A stretch of 55,683 bases of DNA from a virus. Under the pieces are notes generated by a model. The model worked only from the letters and a program-made list of their open reading frames with translations. It did not search any database and was not told the DNA's origin. Position numbers and translations under genes: made by a program. The stretch covers positions 1 through 55,683 of IMG/VR virus record IMGVR_UViG_3300047554_000738, one strand, 5' to 3'. This document shows positions 23,737 through 33,799 of this stretch, piece by piece. Position 1 is the stretch's first letter. The number at the start of each line of letters is the position of its first letter.

Positions 23737-24876
23737 ATGGCTATTACCACACATAAAATATTATCAACTGTCCAGAACGCTATAGGTGATATAGCTATGG
23801 AAAGGATACAACCTGCTGAATGGATTGATATGCTTAATGAAATTATCAATGATGTCAGCAAGGAAACTGAGATATACTTAGGAAGATATATAACTACTCC
23901 GAACAAAGGAGTGGAAGATTGGGTGGATAATAAAAGTTATGCTCTGAATGCAATTGTAGTTGACCCGGTTGATGGTCTTTTCTACCGTTGTGTAGGGACT
24001 ACTTATGATTATGGTGGTGGAGTTGTTGGTTACAATGTGAATAAAACTCCAAGTGCTGATGTGACTAATCTTTATTGGTTGGTTATACCGCAATATGACG
24101 ATGCTGCTACTTACGCTATTGGCAAATATGTTTATATAGACACTCCCTTGCAATTCTTTGAATCTACTAAAAGTTTCAATACAAACGAACCTCCGGGTGC
24201 TTATGGGAATGCAAGTTGGAACGCTATAAGTATTGCTCAGGAACATACTGTTACAATTCCTTATATAGACCCTACGACAAATCAGGTATTGAGCCCTCAC
24301 AGGATAGTCAGAGTTGTTAGAAGTGATACCAATACTTTGCCTGTCATAACAGGGGATAATATTCCAAGATGGCAGGAAACGAGAGAATATTCCTTGCAGG
24401 CAGTAAGTGCTCAGAATGCCAATAATGTTCCATTCGCTATTAACGAAAGGGATATAGGAAGATTCGGGTTTGGCACTCATTTCATGGACAGGAGCAAAAA
24501 CGATGTCCTCGATGGTCGCAGTTTGGTATTCGCTACCGGTTTCGAAGTTGGAGAACAGGTTATCATAGATTTTATTCAATCACAACCTTTTGAGACTACT
24601 GCATGGATGGGGTATCAGGGACAGGGTTTGGTAGCAACTACTGTTTACCCTCCATTTGATATTCCTGACTTCCTGCAAAAGTCATATCGTTGGGGACTGC
24701 AATGGATGGCAATGGAAACATTGTATTCAAGAGGTGATGAAACATTAGCACAAAGAACTGACAGAGCAAAAGGATTTTATGATTTTTATTTGAGGGAAGC
24801 TATGGGTTACTCTCAAATGTTATTGGATAAGAATTCATTTATACAATCACAACCTATTAATTGGTTACCAAGATAG
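23737..24876 (+). CDS. Tail adaptor protein with an inserted beta domain (379 aa)
   Basis: The N-terminal 50 residues (QNAIGDIAMERIQPAEWIDM) and C-terminal helices (FLQKSYRWGLQWMAMETLYS) are of the kind seen in podovirus head-tail adaptors. Between them lies a beta-rich insertion (about residues 60-190) with Trp/Tyr motifs resembling a carbohydrate-binding module. Such an insertion could decorate the neck or contact the surface glycan. It sits just before the tube gene. The adaptor call rests on pattern and synteny. Confidence 0.65.
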   Translation: MAITTHKILSTVQNAIGDIAMERIQPAEWIDMLNEIINDVSKETEIYLGRYITTPNKGVEDWVDNKSYALNAIVVDPVDGLFYRCVGTTYDYGGGVVGYNVNKTPSADVTNLYWLVIPQYDDAATYAIGKYVYIDTPLQFFESTKSFNTNEPPGAYGNASWNAISIAQEHTVTIPYIDPTTNQVLSPHRIVRVVRSDTNTLPVITGDNIPRWQETREYSLQAVSAQNANNVPFAINERDIGRFGFGTHFMDRSKNDVLDGRSLVFATGFEVGEQVIIDFIQSQPFETTAWMGYQGQGLVATTVYPPFDIPDFLQKSYRWGLQWMAMETLYSRGDETLAQRTDRAKGFYDFYLREAMGYSQMLLDKNSFIQSQPINWLPR

Positions 24877-24885
24877 GAGAATATA

Positions 24886-25089
24886 ATGGCAAAGTTAATG
24901 AAAATCACACCTGATAAAACTGCTGTAAAGAAACAAAGTCCTTCTAATATCAAGAAGGAAGTTGAGTATATAGCCAGCAAGGTAAATCAGCAGAAGAAGA
25001 ATAAGGAATTGGAAGAACAGAACAGAAAAGAAAAAGCAGCAGCTAAGAAATCAGGTTCTTCGGGTGGATATGGTATAGTAGAAAGATAA
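24886..25089 (+). CDS. Small basic coiled protein (67 aa)
   Basis: Very Lys-rich and helical with a flexible Gly/Ser end. It starts after AGGAGAATATA, and its stop overlaps the tube gene start (TAATG). It could be a small virion or assembly protein bridging adaptor and nozzle. Unrecognised. Confidence 0.6.
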   Translation: MAKLMKITPDKTAVKKQSPSNIKKEVEYIASKVNQQKKNKELEEQNRKEKAAAKKSGSSGGYGIVER

Positions 25090-28000
25090 TGGCAAAACAG
25101 GAACAAATACAAATTGTTTTTGCAGGTGGTATTAACGAGAATATCAAGCAAGACATTAATGTAGAAGCAGGGAAAGCTCCTACATCTTTACTATGGCTTG
25201 AGAACTATAATCCTAATTTGGAGTTCGAATCACTTGTTAAACGTTTTGGTATTAGACCTTTAATGGACTACTTATCATTAAGACAATATTCGCGTAATTT
25301 ATTTGAAGCGTCACTTGGTATAGATACTTTTACTCTGCTTAAAAATCTGGTTAAGCATAGCACGGTAATACACACAATCAATCCTATAAGCAACGAAACT
25401 CACCTCTTTTTTTTAAGCAGAGTACCTTTTGGCAGTGAGAGAGATTATTTGCCTGCAGGGCATCCATTACTTGACAGTGGTGACTTACACGAAGCCACGG
25501 CACTTGTAAGCCATACAGTTGAGTACAGGACAGAAACTGAGAAGATGGCTATGTGGACAGAGCCATTCATGGCCAATGCAACAAGCCAATTACCTGTTAT
25601 GGAATTCCCGGGTTGGTATGTATTCGGAACATTCCAAGATGCCTGTAAATATGGTGAAAGTATTATCTATGTAACTAAATTGATGGGGATAAAGAATAAT
25701 CTCGGAGAATACATAGATTTCAATGGTAAGAAAATAGATGCTGATTATTACGACAGTGTGAATAACCGCAAGGAGATTTGCAACTATATGTATCCTTGTT
25801 ATTTATGGAAAAGATGGGATATAACGAAAGCAAGGGATGATGACCGTGCTGCATATTGGAACGGATTAGAATTAGACAATCAAGACCCTGATGGCAAACT
25901 ATCAGCAAGGCAATATTTCTCAAGATGGAAAACAATGAAACCTTCAATGTCTTTAATCAGAGAGAAGGAATTTGGAGTTGCCTATATAGATGATGCTAAG
26001 AAAGTAATTGACTTAACCACAGGCCTGGAATCCAAGAGAAAAGTAGCATTAGTGATATGGGAAGAAAGTTTATTTGACAATCCATATTTTTACGACAAGT
26101 TTGCAAGTGATAGCAAAAAAACTACTTATCCTGTATGGGAAGGTATATTCGCAAATCAAATTCACGCTATTACAAGTTACAATATTGTCACAACCATAGA
26201 AGAGTTGAATAATGAAAGATTAGTTAGTGGTCTAATAGAGCGTAGTGATATGTTTATGAATATTCCCCAAATTTTCACTACTGCTCCCTACCAACTAATC
26301 CCTAAATTAGAGTACCCTGATGGCAAAGCTGTCAGATACCAACATAGAAACAGAGCAGGAGATGCCTTCAAATGTGTTATTTATGGGGAAGAGGAAAAAG
26401 ACCGGGCTACAGGATATGCAGAAACTATGTACAAGGCTGTCACATTCGGTTTACCCGATTACCTGTCTTTAGGCATTCCGAGATGTTGGTTACAGGGTGA
26501 CAAAATTCCAATACTGTTGACAGCAAAAATTAATGGCATAGAAGTGATAGTCGCTGAGGAAATTTATACTGTAAGAAAAGAATTAATCCTCAATCCTACG
26601 ACTACATATCCTTATAACGTGGAACAAATGGATTTGATGTGGTTGGCGAGTTATGATAATGGAACCGCCGTACCTAATGGAACAGTTGATAGAGTTACTG
26701 ACCCTGCTCTACCAGTAGCCAAACATGCAAGAGTATGCGGGATATTACCGAGTAATCCCCCTGAACCTTGGGAATATGCTTCACTAAATGATTATACCGT
26801 GCTTTATTTTAGTTTGAAACTTGACCCTGATTATATCATAGATGCTGACATTGAGAGTATCCAAGTTTATGTAGCGAGACCGTTAACTACCGAACCGGGC
26901 TTATTCAACCATATTGGAGTATATAACCCTATGACACAACCTCCACAGGGATTATATGCGAAACCGTTCTTACCAAGGAAAGAGGATAAAGATTATTCGA
27001 AATATGGTCTTATCAAAACATTCGTTATCAAGGGCAAAGGTGAACCACAATATAGTTGGCATTACAAGCATTACGATTTCTTCAAGAACGGCCCTGCAAG
27101 AACAAACGCTTGGGGCAAACTGGATATTGCAGAGAATAGCATTTGGGCATTACCACAAGAGGATAATAACCCTGAAGTAGCGGCAGATGAAAACAGATTC
27201 CCTTATGTAAGGAATATCATGCCTGATAATACATTTTCTGTTTCTCCGATTGATGTGAACAATGCACACAATGGTACTAATGGAGAATTTGACCCTGAAA
27301 AGACATGGACACCTGATTTTATGTTATGGGATTATCCATTGAATACACCGCCTTTGAATTTACAATCTAATGGTAAGTATTGGGAAGGACTGGGAGCGAG
27401 ACTTTGCATTGTTGTTCAAGGGCGGACTATATTAGGTGGCTGTATTAACAAAGAGGGCGAAGAGGAACAGGGATTAATCAGACCGAGTGCAGTTCAAGGA
27501 GCAGCTATAAGCCCTGATGTTTTTAACGAATTAGACAAACTGAAAGTAGGGCATTTGCCACACACGGCAGTTGTTGAATTCAGAGAGCAGATGATATGGT
27601 TCAATCGTCAAGCCAATTACAGAATAATCACTCCGAGAATCGGACAGATGGCAACTTGGGAATTTCTTGATGCACAGCAAGGACAGGGTACATTCAGTCA
27701 AAAGACTGTTTGTGTAACACCGCAGGGAGTTGTGTATGGGAATGAGAGTGGTATTTGGATAAGTGACGGTAGAAAAGCAGAGAGCATGAGTGAATCGAGA
27801 AATAACGAAATGTCAATAACAAGTTTATGGCAGAAGTTATCGACAAACAAACCGTATCTGTTTTTACAGCAGACAGACCCTGGAGAAGTATATGTAAACG
27901 AAGAAGGGTATAATTCTTACTTAGAATTTGTCTATGACGAAGGTAACAACGAGCTTAACATTATCACTCCTGTATCAAGAAAAGCACAGAAAATAGTTGA

Positions 28001-28937
28001 CCCATGGGCAGAAATCTTGCAGGCAGATTCAGGATTAAGTATTAATCTAAACCTTGACACAGAATTGAGGTTAATCTATTCTTTCAGTGCAAATAACTGG
28101 AGAGTAGAGACTTACGACTTATTTGATGACTACACAGCAGGGACAATAACTCATCCTAACGGCATGGCAATAGCAGTCAAGACTTATTCTGACAATCACA
28201 AAGTCCATTATTCAAGGAACAAGTTATTTACAAGCAGGATGTATTACAGTCCGTATAGTTTAGACAGTATTTCGGATATACAATATGAAATAGCAGTACC
28301 TGACAATCAGTTATTATATGACCATTATTTGTATGAGAATAATGTTGCTATGTCTCAAAGGAAGAACATAATAGGCAGTTTAGTAACTCACGAATATGGC
28401 AATGGCAGGGACGACTATCATCTTGACAGGGTTATACTTGAGTTAATCCCAAAAGACAGTGATGCTTTCAGAGCAGGGTGGGACCAATATGTATATCAGC
28501 TTTACAACACAAGCAAAGAGATTAACGAGAATATAATTGACGGTTCAGACCCGATGTTGTGGTTAGAATTACGTAATATCCAATGGACAGAAAGTAAGTA
28601 CTTTAACATGCTCAAAAGGTTTAAGACTTATCTTATAAATCTGATAGAAACTAATTTCCTTACAAAGATAGGGCAGTATAACCAAACAAACCCTGACTTA
28701 ACTGGAGCTACAAACCCATTTTTATCCCCTTTGCAGACCCCTGGTGGCATTTTAAGTGAAGAAGGGTATACTAACAGTGTTTTACAGCAAACAACCCCTG
28801 CAAACGAATCTATGGTGCTTTTGTCTCCGTTCCATACAAAGTTCAGACATGCAAGATTTATGTTCATATCTGAGATAGTAGCTAAGATAAAATCAATTTC
28901 TGTAAGTATTGTCGAATTCAGAAGGAGAAGTTACTAA
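25089..28937 (+). CDS. Tail tube/nozzle protein (1282 aa)
   Basis: The opening IQIVFAGGINENIKQD and the SLLWLENYNPN and VKRFGIRPL segments are typical of podovirus tail-tube or nozzle proteins (T7 gp12 and P22 gp10-like, and the crAss-like nozzle). It would form the short tail's distal tube and hold the fibres. The protein is beta-rich and long for the group, suggesting extra domains in the middle. It lies between the adaptor and fibre genes. No catalytic motif was seen. Confidence 0.8.
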   Translation: MAKQEQIQIVFAGGINENIKQDINVEAGKAPTSLLWLENYNPNLEFESLVKRFGIRPLMDYLSLRQYSRNLFEASLGIDTFTLLKNLVKHSTVIHTINPISNETHLFFLSRVPFGSERDYLPAGHPLLDSGDLHEATALVSHTVEYRTETEKMAMWTEPFMANATSQLPVMEFPGWYVFGTFQDACKYGESIIYVTKLMGIKNNLGEYIDFNGKKIDADYYDSVNNRKEICNYMYPCYLWKRWDITKARDDDRAAYWNGLELDNQDPDGKLSARQYFSRWKTMKPSMSLIREKEFGVAYIDDAKKVIDLTTGLESKRKVALVIWEESLFDNPYFYDKFASDSKKTTYPVWEGIFANQIHAITSYNIVTTIEELNNERLVSGLIERSDMFMNIPQIFTTAPYQLIPKLEYPDGKAVRYQHRNRAGDAFKCVIYGEEEKDRATGYAETMYKAVTFGLPDYLSLGIPRCWLQGDKIPILLTAKINGIEVIVAEEIYTVRKELILNPTTTYPYNVEQMDLMWLASYDNGTAVPNGTVDRVTDPALPVAKHARVCGILPSNPPEPWEYASLNDYTVLYFSLKLDPDYIIDADIESIQVYVARPLTTEPGLFNHIGVYNPMTQPPQGLYAKPFLPRKEDKDYSKYGLIKTFVIKGKGEPQYSWHYKHYDFFKNGPARTNAWGKLDIAENSIWALPQEDNNPEVAADENRFPYVRNIMPDNTFSVSPIDVNNAHNGTNGEFDPEKTWTPDFMLWDYPLNTPPLNLQSNGKYWEGLGARLCIVVQGRTILGGCINKEGEEEQGLIRPSAVQGAAISPDVFNELDKLKVGHLPHTAVVEFREQMIWFNRQANYRIITPRIGQMATWEFLDAQQGQGTFSQKTVCVTPQGVVYGNESGIWISDGRKAESMSESRNNEMSITSLWQKLSTNKPYLFLQQTDPGEVYVNEEGYNSYLEFVYDEGNNELNIITPVSRKAQKIVDPWAEILQADSGLSINLNLDTELRLIYSFSANNWRVETYDLFDDYTAGTITHPNGMAIAVKTYSDNHKVHYSRNKLFTSRMYYSPYSLDSISDIQYEIAVPDNQLLYDHYLYENNVAMSQRKNIIGSLVTHEYGNGRDDYHLDRVILELIPKDSDAFRAGWDQYVYQLYNTSKEINENIIDGSDPMLWLELRNIQWTESKYFNMLKRFKTYLINLIETNFLTKIGQYNQTNPDLTGATNPFLSPLQTPGGILSEEGYTNSVLQQTTPANESMVLLSPFHTKFRHARFMFISEIVAKIKSISVSIVEFRRRSY

Positions 28938-29872
28938 TGGCCACAAGATTCGGACAAACAAGTTTCATCCATGATGACCATAAAGTTCAAAGAGAATTTG
29001 AACGTTTGGCTCAGGATAATGAAGCAATAGCTGCTGCGGTAGAAGCTGTATTGCCCGAAGATATGACTGTTGATGATGCTAATGGGAATACCGGTAAGAC
29101 AAAAGATGAAATTACTTCTGAAATAAAGAATAATATATGGGCATTGACAGTAGAACATAATCAGAGAATAGTGTCAAGAAAGACAGTACAGGATTTGACT
29201 ATACACGATACTGGCAGAAGTACAGAAAAGTATAAATTAGTTACATGGTGGGATATACAGGAACAAAGTTTAACTCCCGACCTTGGTACTATACCAGAAG
29301 CGACAAGAGTATTGATGAAAGTATTTGCAGGGACAAGTCCTGAACAATTCTTAAGTTGGTTGACAGGTGGTTTACAACATACTATGTCTGTCTATGAATA
29401 CTTCGACTACAATAACTATATAATGAAAGTTAAATTAGTCAATGATGAACAGGCCCCCGATGCATGGAAATATTATGGTACAAACGAAAGCGGTACAAAA
29501 GGATGGCAATCTGTAAGTTTCCCTATTTGCATAGCCGTTCCTTTTGATAAAGATGATACTGTCGTTACTTCAAACATGATAATCCCTGATGGGTGGTATG
29601 TAACAAAAGTGGATGTTCATGTTACGACTGCTTTCTATAAAGCTACAACTTTCAATCCTACTGTAAAAGTAGATTTAAGTTATTTCGGTGGTGCTATTAA
29701 TTTGATTGACACGGATGTGGTTAATTTAAAAGAAGATGGGTTGTTCACTACTAATTGGTACATAGAAAATGATTCAGGGACTAACACAACTGTCAAAGTA
29801 ACTGTCACTCCCGATGGTTCAACTGCAGGAGTAGGAGTTGCTTATGTTTGGTGTATGAGGATATTATCATGA
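28937..29872 (+). CDS. Tail appendage protein (311 aa)
   Basis: The N-terminal 90 residues are helical (probably the part attached to the nozzle). The rest is beta-rich with Thr, Val and Asp alternation (residues about 190-300), typical of a trimeric fibre or baseplate domain. It is the first of a fibre gene series and overlaps its neighbours (TAATG, ATGA). Confidence 0.6.
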   Translation: MATRFGQTSFIHDDHKVQREFERLAQDNEAIAAAVEAVLPEDMTVDDANGNTGKTKDEITSEIKNNIWALTVEHNQRIVSRKTVQDLTIHDTGRSTEKYKLVTWWDIQEQSLTPDLGTIPEATRVLMKVFAGTSPEQFLSWLTGGLQHTMSVYEYFDYNNYIMKVKLVNDEQAPDAWKYYGTNESGTKGWQSVSFPICIAVPFDKDDTVVTSNMIIPDGWYVTKVDVHVTTAFYKATTFNPTVKVDLSYFGGAINLIDTDVVNLKEDGLFTTNWYIENDSGTNTTVKVTVTPDGSTAGVGVAYVWCMRILS

Positions 29873-30603
29873 CAATGAAAAAACAATATAACACAAACTT
29901 ACTGAACTGGATGCGTGGGATTCGGTATAACATGAAACATTTTCTTGAGATAGGGATGGGTAATGATTACAGTACTGATGCTACCAAAGCTGATGGTGGA
30001 GCGAAAGTTTCCGATGGTGCTGATTATGGAATTGCTATTGGACATGACTGCTTTGCCGATAAAGACAATTCTATTGCATTCGGTTCTTTCCAAAAAGCAC
30101 TTGAAGTGCACACAATAGCAGAAGGGCAGTATTTCTGTAAAGTAGAAAGATTCGGTGAAAAAAGGAGAGCATTTGCAGGTGATAATAATTATTACAGCAG
30201 GTCATGGTTTGAATGGATGGGCAGAGTTACTCCAATAGCAGAACCTCCCGGGCCGAACTATGTACCGATTACACTGCATAATCAAACTTCACTTAATCTT
30301 GATTTAGTGAACTATAGTGCTCTCATATTTAACATAAAGGTGATTGGCTCTAATGAAAACTCTTCCCCTGATGTGAATGGATACCATATATCAGGGGTTA
30401 TCAAAAGAGGAGCTAACGCAGGTACGACAGCATTGGTAGGAACACCAATAGTTGATGCTTGGGAAGATAACACTTCCCTCGATTTTAGAGTAGTGGCCGA
30501 TACAGGTAATGGGTCACTTGTCCTTGAAGCTTTGACACACCCTTCAGAATATTGGAGGTGGGTAGCTTCGGGGTGGGTTTCAGAAATGAGATGGACAATT
30601 TAA
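29869..30603 (+). CDS. Tail fibre protein with YadA-like head repeats (244 aa)
   Basis: The ATG at 29869 overlaps the previous stop and follows GAGGATATTATC. Residues about 48-95 carry repeats of the YadA/trimeric-autotransporter head type, such as YGIAIGHDCFADKDNSIAFG. These build a trimeric left-handed beta-roll used in host adhesins and phage fibres. The C-terminal half is beta-rich. A receptor-binding role is likely. Confidence 0.65.
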   Translation: MTMKKQYNTNLLNWMRGIRYNMKHFLEIGMGNDYSTDATKADGGAKVSDGADYGIAIGHDCFADKDNSIAFGSFQKALEVHTIAEGQYFCKVERFGEKRRAFAGDNNYYSRSWFEWMGRVTPIAEPPGPNYVPITLHNQTSLNLDLVNYSALIFNIKVIGSNENSSPDVNGYHISGVIKRGANAGTTALVGTPIVDAWEDNTSLDFRVVADTGNGSLVLEALTHPSEYWRWVASGWVSEMRWTI

Positions 30604-30618
30604 CCAATAGGAGATATT

Positions 30619-31314
30619 ATGATACCAGTAACAATAACGAACAAAAAGAACGAGATGCTCGGGTTCATGCAGGCAGAAACAGTACAATTGGCAGCCACGA
30701 ATGTCAATATAGTAACTGTAACATATTTAGGATATGATAAATTCAGGAACGGAGCGGATAAGTACAAATGGCGAGTAACCGTTGCTGCTTTAACTGCGCA
30801 AGCTGTACCGGGCATGAAAGTCTTAATAGCCGGGACTAATAGTTGGAACGGTATTTGGGAAGTTGCAAGTTGGGATACTACTAACGCAACAGTTGATTTT
30901 TGGTGTTCTGTTCCGAGTACGACTGCAGGAGGTGCAGTAGGCACTATAAGAGCTACAGGAGTGGCTACCGACAATGAAAGAGTGGCAGGTAACGCTATTG
31001 TTAATGCGGATGGTGAACAACTTGGGTTCTCTTATACGACTAACCAATCATTTGTTCGCAGATTTACTAACGTAGATGGTCTTACACCGTGTGTGCAGGT
31101 TGTTAATGGTGGCATAGCTCAATGTACAGTAACTATCACATACAGTTTGAATAAAGTCAACTGGTTACCTTTCGTGACTCCTATTTCGACTGTAGTTGTT
31201 GGGGCAGGTACTTCGGTAGGATTTATCCTCAATCAATTTAATTTCAATGATGTTTTTATCCGTATTGATATTGTTGCAACAGCAGGAGCATCATATTACG
31301 TAATAGCGAGGTAA
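30619..31314 (+). CDS. Tail fibre/appendage protein (231 aa)
   Basis: Beta-rich, with many Thr, Val and Ala, and few helices. It is preceded by CCAATAGGAG. No family motif is seen, but its place among fibre genes and its low-complexity strand pattern suggest a virion surface or tail-tip protein. Confidence 0.5.
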   Translation: MIPVTITNKKNEMLGFMQAETVQLAATNVNIVTVTYLGYDKFRNGADKYKWRVTVAALTAQAVPGMKVLIAGTNSWNGIWEVASWDTTNATVDFWCSVPSTTAGGAVGTIRATGVATDNERVAGNAIVNADGEQLGFSYTTNQSFVRRFTNVDGLTPCVQVVNGGIAQCTVTITYSLNKVNWLPFVTPISTVVVGAGTSVGFILNQFNFNDVFIRIDIVATAGASYYVIAR

Positions 31315-31316
31315 GT

Positions 31317-31787
31317 ATGCCAAATTCAACATTTAATAGCATGCCGACTACAATGGTACAAGGTAACTCCAAAATCAGGTTTAATGATGATGGTGGATTA
31401 GAGTTATTACTCGTGAATAAAACAGGTGCTCCGTCTGTTAAAGGGACGGTGGTATCATCACACACTACTGATTTCGGAGTAATTAAAACAATCATAGACA
31501 GACCTGACCCTTATGGCATTATTGCTGAGAGCGATGTGGCTGATGGTGATAATGTTTGGGTAACGGTAAGCGGTATAGCAGAAGTTTTGTTTGTTGGGGA
31601 TGCAGTTGCAGGCCATTTTGCGAGGATATGTGTTGCAGGCGATGCAGATGCTGCAGACGGCAAAGCTATATCAGAAGTAAGACCTTCAAGTCCGTTCGCT
31701 ACTGATAAGCACTTTATGGAAATTGGTCATGTAATTACAAGCCATACAGGAGCAGGATTAGCTAAGGTGATATTACATTTTAATTAA
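31317..31787 (+). CDS. Tail or decoration protein (156 aa)
   Basis: The segment DNVWVTVSGIAEVLF (near residues 77-91) resembles the beta core of capsid decoration and fibre-associated phage proteins. The sequence is Gly/Ala/Asp rich. It lies between fibre genes, without a cysteine or catalytic motif. Confidence 0.5.
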   Translation: MPNSTFNSMPTTMVQGNSKIRFNDDGGLELLLVNKTGAPSVKGTVVSSHTTDFGVIKTIIDRPDPYGIIAESDVADGDNVWVTVSGIAEVLFVGDAVAGHFARICVAGDADAADGKAISEVRPSSPFATDKHFMEIGHVITSHTGAGLAKVILHFN

Positions 31788-31795
31788 GGATAGCT

Positions 31796-32158
31796 ATGAA
31801 CTCTACAAAGATATATAAAAGTAACGAGACGATAGTAAGAGGTGATTCACAAGATTTGCCCGTGACCTTCACTATGAACAGTTTGCCAATTGATATCACA
31901 GGATGGACAGTATATTGCCAGGTTAAATCTGATTTACTCAATGGTTCCGCTGCTTTGATACCGACTAAAACAGTTACAGTCCATACAGACCCTACGAACG
32001 GTGAAAGTCTTATCGAGTTTACAGCAACAGAAACAGAAGGTTTAATAGAAGGCGAAGCTTACTTTATTATCAAACTCCAAACTGATGATGTAGTTCCGAA
32101 AGTAAGTACTCCGGTTATAATAATTGCTCAGGTTATTGAAGGAGGGGATTTCGTATGA
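31796..32158 (+). CDS. BppU-like baseplate/fibre domain protein (120 aa)
   Basis: The series VRGDSQDLPVTFTMN and PIDITGWTVYCQVKSDL, followed by an HTDPTNGESLIEFTATETEG stretch, resembles the BppU N-terminal domain that mounts receptor-binding proteins on baseplates of many phages. Length fits this single domain. A mounting role for fibres is likely. Confidence 0.6.
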   Translation: MNSTKIYKSNETIVRGDSQDLPVTFTMNSLPIDITGWTVYCQVKSDLLNGSAALIPTKTVTVHTDPTNGESLIEFTATETEGLIEGEAYFIIKLQTDDVVPKVSTPVIIIAQVIEGGDFV

Positions 32159-32460
32159 TGTCCGTGACGGTGAATAAGGTTAATAATACAATTACTGTCG
32201 ATTATGATAGTAACCTACGGCCTGTCTCAGTGAATACGACTAATAACAGTCCTACTGTCAATTTAAACAGCTTGAGCATTGCGTGTACAATGGGGACAAT
32301 GGTAAAGTTAGCTAATATCCCTTGGGGGAGCAAATCATCTTCTGTCGATGAAGGCGTATTAGGAGAAACTTCGATGATAGATGATTGGTTATTCCTCTGT
32401 GTACAGGCAGGCACAGCAGGGAACGCTAAATGGAAAAAAATACCTTTATTAAATACATAG
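32155..32460 (+). CDS. Small tail fibre protein (101 aa)
   Basis: The N-terminal 45 residues are beta-rich. The end, DDWLFLCVQAG followed by WKKIPL, is a recurrent phage-fibre tail motif (short strand, CV, then WK-x-P). The same motif closes the 351-residue fibre protein at 32741. The start overlaps the BppU-like stop as ATGATG. Confidence 0.5.
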   Translation: MMSVTVNKVNNTITVDYDSNLRPVSVNTTNNSPTVNLNSLSIACTMGTMVKLANIPWGSKSSSVDEGVLGETSMIDDWLFLCVQAGTAGNAKWKKIPLLNT

Positions 32461-32468
32461 GAGTTATA

Positions 32469-32738
32469 ATGGCAAAATCACAAAATCCAAGAAAGAAGAA
32501 GCAAGAACTTGTCAAACAGTTAGAAGAGACAGAAAAATTGCTTAAACAAGCAGAAGAAGAAGATGCTGCTGAAATTAAATCATTAGAAGAAATGATAGCA
32601 AATACAGAAAAAGATAAAAATGTTTTCTTCGGAGTAATACTAAATATCAAGGATATAGCAGTTATCATAGAAAGCATGGTAATATCAGGCAAGGACAGAA
32701 TAGAAATTCCAACAAAAGTTTATCATAGAGAGGTATAA
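32469..32738 (+). CDS. Small coiled-coil protein (89 aa)
   Basis: The ATG at 32469 follows AGGAGTTATA. The first 55 residues form a highly charged coiled-coil (repeated Leu with Glu and Lys), followed by a short hydrophobic part. It may be a fibre chaperone or trimerisation partner. Unrecognised. Confidence 0.55.
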   Translation: MAKSQNPRKKKQELVKQLEETEKLLKQAEEEDAAEIKSLEEMIANTEKDKNVFFGVILNIKDIAVIIESMVISGKDRIEIPTKVYHREV

Positions 32739-32740
32739 TT

Positions 32741-33796
32741 ATGGCAACAAATGATATTGTATTAGCACAATTAGATGCGAGTTCTGACTTTCAGATGCGA
32801 GCTCTCACAATGGCAAAAGGTGGCTTAATCACAGGAAATGCTTCAGGAGTGGCAACATTACTAAGTGCAGGCACTGATGGCTATATGCTTGTTAGAGATG
32901 ACGTAGAAGCCACAGGTTTAAAGTGGGTAGCTATTTCAGCAGGGCATACACAGAATACAGACACAGGCACAACAGGTAATACTTTCACTATTGACAGCGA
33001 TAGTACAACAGGCAAAATGATACTTGATGTAGCTTTGGGTGCAAGTGACAATTCAATCACATTGACAAATGAAGCATTAACAGGCAATAGAACTTGGACA
33101 TTTCCTAACACAGATGGCACAGTAGCGTCGCAGGCTTATGCACAAGCGTTATTTGCTTCTAACGATGCTATGCTATTCAAAGGCACAATCGGCACAGGCG
33201 GTACACACACAATTGCAGCGTTTAATGCTCTAACCACCTATGATGCAGGATGGACATATAGAGTAATTGAAGCAGGAACAATCAGAGGTAATGTATGCCA
33301 AATCGGTGATTTGGTTATGGTCATAGTTGATAGAGCAGGTTCAGGTAATCTTGATTCTGATTTTACAGTAGCTCAGACCAATCTTGATGGTGCTGTAATT
33401 GGTCCTGCAAGTGTTTCAGACGGTTATTTAGTTCTATTCGATGGGACAACAGGGAAGCTTATTAAAGCAGGCACAGGAGCGCCAGGAACAATGGCTTATG
33501 AAGCAGCCACCGATTATGTTGCCAAATCACTTTACGATGCAAACAGCATACTTTACGCTACTTCTGACAACACACCTGTTGCACTCACAGTAGGGGCAAG
33601 TACGATTGTTGGTAGAAAAGCATCAGGTGATATAGTAGCATTGACACCTGCAGAAGCTATGAATGTATTATATGTAGCTGCACCTGCAAGCAAAACAGCG
33701 GCAGGCACAACAGGGCAAATTGCTTGGGATGATAGTTGGTTTTATCTGTGTGTAGCGACTAATGATTGGAAACGTACACCAATAATGTACTGGTAA
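32741..33796 (+). CDS. Tail fibre protein (351 aa), shared anchor type
   Basis: The N-terminal 65 residues (MATNDIVLAQLDASSDFQMR, with KGGLI and LKWV later) match the start of the next gene, so this is a common fibre-mounting domain. The middle is beta-rich with a DAMLFKGTIGTGG block common in Bacteroidota phage fibres. The C-terminus ends in SWFYLCVATNDWKRTP. It likely recognises or binds surface polysaccharide. Confidence 0.65.
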   Translation: MATNDIVLAQLDASSDFQMRALTMAKGGLITGNASGVATLLSAGTDGYMLVRDDVEATGLKWVAISAGHTQNTDTGTTGNTFTIDSDSTTGKMILDVALGASDNSITLTNEALTGNRTWTFPNTDGTVASQAYAQALFASNDAMLFKGTIGTGGTHTIAAFNALTTYDAGWTYRVIEAGTIRGNVCQIGDLVMVIVDRAGSGNLDSDFTVAQTNLDGAVIGPASVSDGYLVLFDGTTGKLIKAGTGAPGTMAYEAATDYVAKSLYDANSILYATSDNTPVALTVGASTIVGRKASGDIVALTPAEAMNVLYVAAPASKTAAGTTGQIAWDDSWFYLCVATNDWKRTPIMYW

Positions 33797-33799
33797 TAT

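Noticed and set aside
23878-24579. A 233-codon open frame on the minus strand
   Set aside because: It lies wholly inside the adaptor gene on the other strand, its translation is Ser/Ile/Cys rich without domain features, and no ribosome site precedes it, so it is a shadow frame.
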